5,191 bases of DNA from Verrucomicrobiota bacterium (GTDB taxonomy: Bacteria; Verrucomicrobiota; Verrucomicrobiia; Opitutales; UBA2995). Shown here one piece after another: positions 1 to 5,191 of the stretch. A program made the translations under genes and the position numbers. The stretch spans positions 1 through 5,191 of the forward strand of contig JAPUIL010000376.1 of assembly GCA_027297085.1 (NCBI GenBank), in the 5' to 3' direction. A model generated the notes under the pieces. It had not been told where the DNA came from and ran no database searches. It was given only the letters and a program-made list of their open reading frames with translations. How positions within the stretch are numbered: the stretch's first letter is position 1; each line of letters opens with the position of its first letter.

Positions 1-68
1 ACGACATTGAAAGAGTAGAATGGCTGTTGTCCCGTCAGCCTGCAAGGGTCAACCAGGCCGCTAGATGA
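1..68 (+). CDS. Possible C-terminal tail of an unidentified protein (partial, cut by window edge)
   Basis: From base 3 the third plus-strand frame is open through 21 codons and stops at TGA 66-68. It reads approximately DIERVEWLLSRQPARVNQ followed by AAR. The start lies outside the window. If real, the gene is convergent with the phospholipase-D gene and overlaps its last 8 bases (61-68), a common arrangement for tail-to-tail genes. The peptide has ordinary bacterial composition but no motif I recognise, so no function is proposed. An open stretch of 65 bases can occur by chance, so the call rests mainly on the tail-to-tail fit and the absence of a terminator in 1-60. Confidence 0.35.
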   Translation, partial: DIERVEWLLSRQPARVNQAAR

Positions 69-1707
69 TTGGTTCTGCCGGGCCGAAGAATGCCTTGGTC
101 AAGCGAGTTTTCAACGCTTTCTGACTGACGTTGGCGCCCGGGAATTGTCCCACACCCTCATAATTTTCGTAAAAATTGTCATGATAGAAGGGAACCTCCG
201 AGGCACCGGGCTTGAGTTCAAAGCTGGTTGAATAGGTAAATGGCCATATGTTCAGAAACGGAATCCAGCTAAATACGTTTTCCATCAATCCGTTCAGGTT
301 AGCCAGGATCGGGATCTTTCTTCGCACACCGATTGTCCAGCTATTTCCTGGCGCCGCTTCGGCCTTGATGGTACCGGCAAGACTTGTTGCGAGCACAGCA
401 TCACGGATAATCAGACCGGCTTCCGTGTTCAGGGAAACTGATCTTGGATCGAGGTTAAAAGAGCCCAGCCAAACTGTTTGGTAGTCAAACAGGAATGTTT
501 TTGCATGTATGCAGGTGTAGTGATCGTCCGCACGTACATGTCCTGGTATGCCCGGAACCATTTGATCAATATCATTGGGTGTGGGTTTTAGCTCAAAAAT
601 CTGCCATTTGAAATTTTTGACATATTTCTTTTTGTTCTTGTAAGAAAAGGCATAGGCGTAGAAATGATCCGCTGCAGCAAGAGAATTAGTGGAGACAATA
701 AACTCAAGATCCGGGTTTTTTTTACGGATACCTTTGAACAACTTATTTCCCGATCTATCAATAACCAGATAGGGAGTCTGAAAAATAATCGAACGTTCTG
801 CACTTTTTATTAGATTGACGAGGCTCAGCGTCGTAGTGGCAGCGTCCTCACCCTCAAGAATTTTATTCGGTGCATCCGCTATAAATTCAACCTCATTGAT
901 ACTGAATCCGTGAATAAAAATTCGCTCCTGCATACAAACCAGGTTCTCGGCACACTCCTGTAGGCTCTGGAAGGTCGCGGGCACCTTGTAGGTCTTGATG
1001 TCATCCGGGATTTCGAAGTCATCCGCTGCCAGCATGCGCTTTACATCCTTCATATCTCTGCTGTTGACCGAGAGTTCGAAATTCCAGTAGGCCTCAAAAG
1101 AACGGGACATGGAAGCCACGACCTTACCCACAATGAGTACATCCCGGTCCTTGAATGAGCGATGCACACCACGATCAAAATAGTCATCAGCATAGTTGCG
1201 CCCGCCTGTGATGCCGTATTTACCGTCGACGATGACGGTCTTGTTGTGCATGCGATGATTTGTCTGTCCCAGGCGAAATGTATAACTACCAAGTACTTCG
1301 AGCATACCGGCGTCGATATTCTCAGCCAGTGGGTTGAACTGTTTTATCTGGATGTTTGGATGAACCGATACTAAATACGCAACGTAATCAGAGCTCTTTC
1401 TCAAGGACAGGTCATCAATCAGGATTCGAACTTTGATGCCACGTTGGGCTGCTAATATGAGTTCAGAGATGACGAAACGACCACTCCCATCATTCGCCCA
1501 GATAAACGTCTGGATATCGATCGTTGATTGGGCGCTACGAATCAGGTGAACCCTTGCCAGTAACGCATTATCTCCCGTTTCCAGGATATAAGCCTGATGG
1601 TGGGAAGGCGATAACAGGCCACCATAGATAGTTGTTAGGGTCGAATCCGACTCTCCGATTGCGGGGTTGTTCGAACATAGAATGAACAGAAAAATGAAGT
1701 GACGCAA
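61..1707 (-). CDS. Exported phospholipase D-superfamily protein, ClsC/cardiolipin synthase-like
   Basis: This 548-residue protein has both HKD catalytic motifs of the phospholipase D superfamily. The first is H154-x-K156-x4-D161, followed by GITGGRN (165-171). The second is H401-x-K403-x4-D408, followed by GSFNLDPRS (415-423) and NTE (427-429). Family knowledge: the GSFNLDPRS...NTE signature is typical of ClsC/YmdC-like cardiolipin synthases, which transfer phosphatidyl groups between phospholipids; related proteins hydrolyse phosphodiester bonds. Residues 1-18 form a short hydrophobic export segment (MRHFIFLFILC...AIG). Signal peptidase I could cut after AIG. C11 is preceded by ILC, a poor lipobox, so a lipoprotein is possible but unlikely. 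Two cysteines (C252, C258) between the halves could form a periplasmic disulfide. A tail of about 90 residues after the second HKD domain (roughly 455-548) is longer than in E. coli ClsC. The start is TTG 1705-1707, with AAGGG seven bases upstream; an in-frame stop at 1741-1743 excludes a long extension. It probably shares a transcript with the patatin gene 65 bases upstream. Synthase versus phospholipase activity cannot be decided from sequence. Confidence 0.9.
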   Translation of the reverse strand: MRHFIFLFILCSNNPAIGESDSTLTTIYGGLLSPSHHQAYILETGDNALLARVHLIRSAQSTIDIQTFIWANDGSGRFVISELILAAQRGIKVRILIDDLSLRKSSDYVAYLVSVHPNIQIKQFNPLAENIDAGMLEVLGSYTFRLGQTNHRMHNKTVIVDGKYGITGGRNYADDYFDRGVHRSFKDRDVLIVGKVVASMSRSFEAYWNFELSVNSRDMKDVKRMLAADDFEIPDDIKTYKVPATFQSLQECAENLVCMQERIFIHGFSINEVEFIADAPNKILEGEDAATTTLSLVNLIKSAERSIIFQTPYLVIDRSGNKLFKGIRKKNPDLEFIVSTNSLAAADHFYAYAFSYKNKKKYVKNFKWQIFELKPTPNDIDQMVPGIPGHVRADDHYTCIHAKTFLFDYQTVWLGSFNLDPRSVSLNTEAGLIIRDAVLATSLAGTIKAEAAPGNSWTIGVRRKIPILANLNGLMENVFSWIPFLNIWPFTYSTSFELKPGASEVPFYHDNFYENYEGVGQFPGANVSQKALKTRLTKAFFGPAEPII

Positions 1708-1714
1708 AAAATAA

Positions 1715-1719
1715 CCCTT
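1715..1719 (-). promoter_or_regulatory. Ribosome binding site that decides a TTG start
   Basis: On the minus strand AAGGG lies seven bases before TTG at 1705-1707. There is no ATG or GTG between the in-frame stop (1741-1743) and this codon, and the next codons encode the hydrophobic export segment. This makes TTG the best start for the phospholipase-D gene. Confidence 0.6.
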
Positions 1720-1772
1720 GATGTGAGAATCTGGAATTGATTAAAACCGCAATGTCTTGAACTAACCTACAA

Positions 1773-3956
1773 TTAAAAGAAGCGACCGAGTTTGATGAAG
1801 TACAGATCATCCCCTTCATCTGTGTATGCCCAACCTACTAAAATCGGGCCCAGTGGAGAATCCAGCCCAATGAAGAGGCTGCCAGCGAACAATGAATTTT
1901 CGCTGGAGATATCGTCTGTGTCGTCCCAGACACCGCCATATTCAACAGTTCCACCCAAGTATGCTGACAGAAATTTTATTCGATCATACCTCCTGTAATA
2001 GACGGCTCCCACTATACCCAAGTATTGACCAAAGCGTTCGTTAGGCTTTAGCCCGGATATATTGAAGAAACCACCCAGAAAAAGCCTTCTCGACAAAGAT
2101 GCCGTCCCATCTTCAATTCCACCAACCTTCATACCGAGGCCAACTGTGTGCTTTCCGAATGACCTGAATCCATTAAGTCTCAGTCTCCATTGTATATAGT
2201 CTTCATCCGCTCCCAGAGATTCATGCGCCTGGTAGTATGAAGCTCTGATTTCGTTACCCGTCGAAGGGAAATCAATATCATCGATAGTGTCATAACGGAA
2301 TCTTACAATGATACCGCCATCGTCGAACTGCTCTTCAGGAAGTGTTGGATCGCCCGTAAACAGCTCGATCTCGCCGTTAATCCGACTGAGGCCCAACGCC
2401 AGTGCGGCTCTGGTCCCAAAATCTTTGCCGATGAGAAATTCGAGCTCATTCTCCACAAGACGGTATTCCGCAATTTTGTCACCATCATTAAAGACGCCCC
2501 AGTTTGTTTTCTTCAGGTCGATGGAAGGTTGAACAAAATACTTAAGATCTACCCCGAGTGGCTGATGAAAATAGCTCAGGAATCTTGGCTCATCGCCAAG
2601 TTGTAGCAATGTGGTCCAGTCTCCCGCCCACTTATTCAAGTCAGTACGAGTATAGCCAAGAATCAGATTTGCGCTGTTATCACCATCAAAATAACCATCC
2701 ACGCTCATACCAAAATGAAGGTAATTTGGCCCCCAGGATTTTGGCGTCGCAAACAAGTCAATATCCACGCCGTCCCGGTGTTGTACAAGGTCGTACCCCA
2801 CCTTCTCAAAGATACCTATACTGTGCATCCGACCAATGTTTTCCTCAAGTTGATCCAGGCTAAGAGTTTCCCCCGTTTTGACATCGATTCGTTTTTGTAA
2901 TACTTCATCAGCGACATTGCTCCTGTTGTCCAGGGAGATGCTTCTGACGGTACGGTCTCCGGAGGGGACCCTATTCAGGTTTGCCTGGTATGATGCAAAG
3001 TCTTCTACGGAGAGTGAAAGGTTGAGTAGCTCAGCGCTTGCTTCTCTGGCAGCTGCTTCCCCGAGTGGCACCGCTTCCGCAGCGCGATCGAATTGTATGG
3101 CTGTGATACTACCGAGTATCGGTTTGATGAGTATGTCGTCTGCAGATATGCTGGAAAGGCTGGCAATTACGTTGCGCCCGGTTAATAACCTGGTTAACTG
3201 GTCGGTGACGGTCAATGCGTTGGTAATCTGATCTTTATTTCGCAGCGGTGAACCAACATCAACAACAATAAGGACATCTGCCCCCATCTGCCTGGCCACA
3301 TCTACCGGCAAATTGTCTGCAATGCCTCCATCGACAAGGATTCGACCGTCCACTTCAACGGGCGCGAAAATGGTAGGTACGGACATGGATGCCCGCATCG
3401 CACGGCCAAGGTTGCCACTCTTGAGGACCACCGTTTCTCCAGTTACGATATCTGCCGCAACAGCCCGAAATGGAATAGGCAGATCATCAAAATCACTTAT
3501 ATGTGCGACCTGGGTCGTTAATCTTTGCAGTACAAGCTCGACTTTCTGGCCCGTTATTAAACCAGGTCTCAACTGCACACTTCCATTGTTGTAACCCGGC
3601 GAAATCTCCGTGGAAAACAAATCTTCCTGGATCTTTCTGTTCAGCGACAGATTGGCACGGCCCGGATCATCCTCAAGCAGGTAATCCCAATTCAGAGAAT
3701 TTATTGTCTGTTCAATTTCAGCAACTGACATCCCTGAGGCGTACAGGCCGCCAACGATTGATCCCATACTTGTCCCGGCAACAACATCAACGGGGATTCG
3801 TAATTCTTCGAGTACTTTTAGAACGCCAACATGAGCAGCACCCCGGGCACCGCCACCTGACAGCACTAGCCCGACGGTTGGCCTTGCTATTGCCTGGAAC
3901 GAAAAAAGCGTTGCAGAAAGTATCAAGGTCAGGAGTTTTGAAGTAGTAACTTGCAT
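1773..3956 (-). CDS. Patatin-like phospholipase with POTRA and outer-membrane beta-barrel (PlpD-like, type Vd secretion)
   Basis: A 727-residue protein, almost exactly the length of Pseudomonas aeruginosa PlpD. Domains in order: signal peptide 1-24 (hydrophobic core, cut after QAIA); patatin domain about 25-320; one POTRA domain about 333-405; a beta-barrel about 410-727 ending in Phe-Phe, the usual BAM recognition end. The patatin part has the oxyanion loop GGGARG (34-39), nucleophile elbow GTSMG with Ser63, and DGG with catalytic Asp209, so the Ser-Asp dyad is complete. The barrel has a YDTIDDIDFPSTG segment (555-567), as in Omp85-type barrels, and LGGFFNISGL (627-636) where BamA/TpsB proteins carry the RGF/RGY loop motif. 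Known for the family: PlpD is a lipase A1 exported through its own 16-strand barrel. Expected role here: hydrolysis of phospholipid acyl esters at the outer leaflet or after release. ATG 3954-3956 is chosen because AAAGAGG lies six bases upstream and it gives a clean signal peptide; a TTG ten codons earlier lacks such support. It is the first gene of the leftward pair. Confidence 0.93.
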   Translation of the reverse strand: MQVTTSKLLTLILSATLFSFQAIARPTVGLVLSGGGARGAAHVGVLKVLEELRIPVDVVAGTSMGSIVGGLYASGMSVAEIEQTINSLNWDYLLEDDPGRANLSLNRKIQEDLFSTEISPGYNNGSVQLRPGLITGQKVELVLQRLTTQVAHISDFDDLPIPFRAVAADIVTGETVVLKSGNLGRAMRASMSVPTIFAPVEVDGRILVDGGIADNLPVDVARQMGADVLIVVDVGSPLRNKDQITNALTVTDQLTRLLTGRNVIASLSSISADDILIKPILGSITAIQFDRAAEAVPLGEAAAREASAELLNLSLSVEDFASYQANLNRVPSGDRTVRSISLDNRSNVADEVLQKRIDVKTGETLSLDQLEENIGRMHSIGIFEKVGYDLVQHRDGVDIDLFATPKSWGPNYLHFGMSVDGYFDGDNSANLILGYTRTDLNKWAGDWTTLLQLGDEPRFLSYFHQPLGVDLKYFVQPSIDLKKTNWGVFNDGDKIAEYRLVENELEFLIGKDFGTRAALALGLSRINGEIELFTGDPTLPEEQFDDGGIIVRFRYDTIDDIDFPSTGNEIRASYYQAHESLGADEDYIQWRLRLNGFRSFGKHTVGLGMKVGGIEDGTASLSRRLFLGGFFNISGLKPNERFGQYLGIVGAVYYRRYDRIKFLSAYLGGTVEYGGVWDDTDDISSENSLFAGSLFIGLDSPLGPILVGWAYTDEGDDLYFIKLGRFF

Positions 3957-3962
3957 CGTTAG

Positions 3963-3969
3963 CCTCTTT
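3963..3969 (-). promoter_or_regulatory. Ribosome binding site of the patatin gene
   Basis: AAAGAGG on the minus strand is six bases from ATG 3954-3956. It favours this start over the in-frame TTG at 3984-3986, which would add ten charged residues ahead of the signal peptide. Confidence 0.7.
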
Positions 3970-4011
3970 GAATCGCGTCCGCGCAATTAACATACAATAT
4001 TGCAAACGAAA

Positions 4012-4029
4012 TTGCGCCATTTGGCGTAA
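4012..4029. promoter_or_regulatory. Palindrome in the divergent intergenic region, candidate operator
   Basis: TTGCGCCATTTGGCGTAA has perfect CGCCA/TGGCG arms around a TT centre. Two further A/T pairs lie outside a single G/T mismatch. It sits 56 bases before the patatin start and about 50 bases upstream of the -35 of the rightward promoter. No run of T follows, so it does not look like a terminator. The short, symmetrical form in a divergent spacer suggests a dimeric regulator site; the regulator is unknown and the function is inferred. Confidence 0.35.
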
Positions 4030-4079
4030 CAAACGTTGCTGTTAATTCGTGCCCGATAATTTTAATGCGTGATTCCTTT

Positions 4080-4108
4080 TTCACAGGTAAACTCACTCGG
4101 CCTATAAT
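4080..4108 (+). promoter_or_regulatory. Near-consensus sigma70 promoter for the rightward gene pair
   Basis: The -35 hexamer TTCACA (4080-4085, five of six matches to TTGACA) and -10 hexamer TATAAT (4103-4108, perfect) are separated by exactly 17 bases. Transcription would begin near 4115, leaving a leader of about 10 bases before ATG 4125. There is no extended -10 element. The position rules out the earlier in-frame starts at 4065, 4107 and 4110 for this transcript. Confidence 0.7.
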
Positions 4109-4124
4109 GATGAGTGGGATTTTT

Positions 4125-4676
4125 ATGCGACGATATCTTGTAGTTCTTATGCTGATCTTTCCCATGAATCTGCATGCGAAAAGTGACTCACCTGAAAATC
4201 TACTGGGGCGCTACCTGGATCATATCGACAATAGCCGATGGGACCAGATCCATTCACTTACATATCCGCCGGATATAGAGAATCTGAAGCAGTTGATACT
4301 CAGGATCATTCGCTTCGAAAATCAATATGCAGAGAGTCGTGTGCAGCAGATTATATTAGGGGAGAAGGTGTCGAACGAGGTCGCAGCTCAACGAGACTCT
4401 TTTTTTTACCTTGCCAGATCAATTGAACAATTAGCCCTCGCGTTAAGACAGGAAGGTTTCGAGTTAAAGGGCCACGAGGTTCTCGGTGATGTAAAAGAAG
4501 GAAGAGACCGAATACACCTACTCACTCGGGTAATCCTCGAACAGGGGGGCAGAACCATAGACAATATGCAGATTTATTCGTTTCGAAGAAGAGACCGGCA
4601 ATGGTATATGGAACTTCAACCTAGCATTACCTTACTTTTGGAACTTGTCGAACATCGTTACGAAATGCGGAAATGA
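4125..4676 (+). CDS. Exported protein of unknown function, possibly NTF2-like fold
   Basis: The 183-residue product begins with a classical signal peptide (MRRYLVVLMLIFPMNLHA, cut after A18), giving a mature protein of about 165 residues that is expected in the periplasm. I do not recognise the family. The mature part starts with helix-like segments (about 22-75 and 84-112, rich in Leu, Ile, Arg, Glu). It ends with alternating strands around VLGDVKEGRDRIHLLTR (119-135) and YSFRRRDRQWYMEL (151-164). A helical half followed by a strand-turn-strand half with a late Trp is reminiscent of NTF2/SnoaL-like small proteins, but this is only a visual impression. The mature protein has no cysteines and no obvious catalytic motif. 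ATG 4125 is preferred over upstream in-frame starts because it starts the signal peptide directly and lies just after the predicted transcription start. The Shine-Dalgarno is weak (GTGGGA, five bases away). The next gene follows after 40 bases, so the two are probably co-transcribed. Confidence 0.85.
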   Translation: MRRYLVVLMLIFPMNLHAKSDSPENLLGRYLDHIDNSRWDQIHSLTYPPDIENLKQLILRIIRFENQYAESRVQQIILGEKVSNEVAAQRDSFFYLARSIEQLALALRQEGFELKGHEVLGDVKEGRDRIHLLTRVILEQGGRTIDNMQIYSFRRRDRQWYMELQPSITLLLELVEHRYEMRK

Positions 4677-4703
4677 AGACTCAATGACGATAAAATTCGC
4701 AAT

Positions 4704-4707
4704 GGAG
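4704..4707 (+). promoter_or_regulatory. Ribosome binding site that decides a GTG start
   Basis: GGAG lies nine bases before GTG 4717-4719. An in-frame TAG at 4708-4710 excludes any earlier start, and the codons after GTG give a full signal peptide. Confidence 0.5.
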
Positions 4708-4716
4708 TAGATCAGG

Positions 4717-5160
4717 GTGCGCCGCCTGCTGCCACATGACATCGCAATTGCGTTTCTGTTGATGGCCGTCTTGCCTTGCGCGATTGCCGATGACAACCCT
4801 GGCGAATCCGACAGGATCAGATTTGTCATCGACAACGTTATCTTTGTGACGTTGCATGAGTTCTCGCACCTTATCATTGAAGACTTCGGTGTGCCGGTGC
4901 TCGGCAATATCGAGGACGCCGCTGACACCCTGGCTGCTGTGACACTGATCCGGCGAGATCAAGCAGGCCCTGAGAGAGATTTTCAGTTGATTCGCAGTCT
5001 CCTGACCGCCGCAGATGCTAACCGGATCCTCTGGCAAAGGGGTCTTGAGAAAGACAATCTGGCAATATACTTTGCGCGGCATCCACTTTCGATTCAACGT
5101 GCTGCACGTATAGAATGTCTTGCCTATGGCAGAAGCTCGATTTCCTCAACACCGAATTGA
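4717..5160 (+). CDS. Exported putative zinc metallopeptidase, DUF4344-type, probably frameshifted at its C-terminus
   Basis: The 147-residue frame starts at GTG with a signal peptide (core IAIAFLLMAVLP, likely cut after AIA at residue 24). It has a zinc-binding HExxH motif, H47-E48-F-S-H51, followed by VPVLGNIEDAAD (59-70), whose acidic residues could give the third metal ligand. Later come HPLSIQR (122-128) and C134-L-A-Y-G138. This order, HExxH then PVLG-EDAAD then H-QR then C-x2-YG, is what I recall of the DUF4344 putative metallopeptidase family; activity in that family is predicted rather than shown. Family members normally continue about 30-40 residues beyond YG, with an Arg and a Cys. 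Here the frame ends after only nine unrelated residues, while the +1 frame stays open to the window end and supplies such a tail. The active-site half is intact. It is probably co-transcribed with the exported protein 40 bases upstream. Alternatives are a sequencing error or a naturally short protein. Confidence 0.8.
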   Translation: MRRLLPHDIAIAFLLMAVLPCAIADDNPGESDRIRFVIDNVIFVTLHEFSHLIIEDFGVPVLGNIEDAADTLAAVTLIRRDQAGPERDFQLIRSLLTAADANRILWQRGLEKDNLAIYFARHPLSIQRAARIECLAYGRSSISSTPN

Positions 5161-5191
5161 TTCTGACCTGAAGCGACGACTGCTTTCATGT
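5128..5191 (+). other. Probable displaced C-terminal tail of the DUF4344-type metallopeptidase (+1 frame, runs off window)
   Basis: After Tyr137 (TAT 5125-5127) the frame one base forward encodes AEARFPQHRIDSD then LKRRLLSC and is open to the last base. The spacing from the aromatic F through LKRR to the final Cys resembles the F...LP..R...C pattern I recall after the YG motif in this family. The shift must lie between 5114 (just after a stop in this frame at 5111-5113) and 5157. An ATG at 5126 opens the same frame but has no Shine-Dalgarno, so an independent gene is less likely. Confidence 0.45.

Noticed and set aside
22..40. GGCTG/CAGCC hairpin as a terminator of the leftward operon
   Set aside because: The stem is only five pairs with a nine-base loop, and no T-run follows on the minus strand.
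1675..1677. Cys11 of the phospholipase-D protein as a lipoprotein attachment site
   Set aside because: The preceding residues FIL do not fit a lipobox, which needs a small residue just before the cysteine; signal peptidase I cleavage after AIG fits better.
2558..3946. Several plus-strand open frames opposite the patatin gene (for example 2878-3231 and 3503-3946)
   Set aside because: They mirror a gene with complete catalytic motifs and a full domain order; none has a signal peptide, known motif or convincing ribosome site.
3983..4003. GCAAT...ATTGC inverted repeat in the divergent spacer
   Set aside because: The arms are five bases with an 11-base gap in AT-rich sequence, which is easily expected by chance.
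4059..4064. TAAAAT on the minus strand as a -10 box for the patatin operon
   Set aside because: It matches five of six bases, but no recognisable -35 lies 16-18 bases upstream (CCTGTG at 17). The leftward promoter could not be placed.
4681..5097. Minus-strand 138-residue open frame opposite the metallopeptidase
   Set aside because: It lies antisense to a frame with a signal peptide and HExxH motif, has no family features, and its composition looks like a shadow frame.

Overview
The window looks like a chromosomal piece of a Gram-negative proteobacterium, most likely a gammaproteobacterium. The main evidence is a PlpD-type protein with a patatin domain, a POTRA domain and an outer-membrane barrel, which needs an outer membrane and the BAM machinery. 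Base composition is roughly balanced. No tRNA, rRNA, insertion sequence, CRISPR array or phage gene was seen. Taxonomy is inferred from protein types only.

Layout: two divergent gene pairs share a 168-base intergenic region (3957-4124). Leftward on the minus strand are a 727-residue PlpD-like patatin phospholipase/two-partner-like autotransporter (1773-3956) and then, after 65 bases, a 548-residue exported phospholipase-D-superfamily protein of the ClsC/cardiolipin-synthase type (61-1707). Rightward on the plus strand are a 183-residue exported protein of unknown function (4125-4676) and then, after 40 bases, an exported putative zinc metallopeptidase of the DUF4344 type (4717-5160). The metallopeptidase frame appears to be broken by a +1 shift near its C-terminus. 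The first 68 bases can hold the tail of a convergent plus-strand gene that overlaps the end of the phospholipase-D gene by 8 bases.

All four complete genes begin with a signal-peptide-like segment, so the whole window encodes envelope or secreted proteins. The minus-strand pair places two unrelated phospholipid-handling enzymes in one probable transcript: a serine-aspartate lipase that is displayed or secreted across the outer membrane, and an HKD-type transphosphatidylase or phosphodiesterase in the periplasm. The plus-strand pair is driven by a near-consensus sigma70 promoter (TTCACA, 17-base spacer, TATAAT) placed so close to the first gene that its leader would be only about 10 bases. Between the two pairs lies a palindrome (TTGCGCCATTTGGCGTAA, one mismatched pair) that could be an operator. 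Joint control of the two pairs is a hypothesis.
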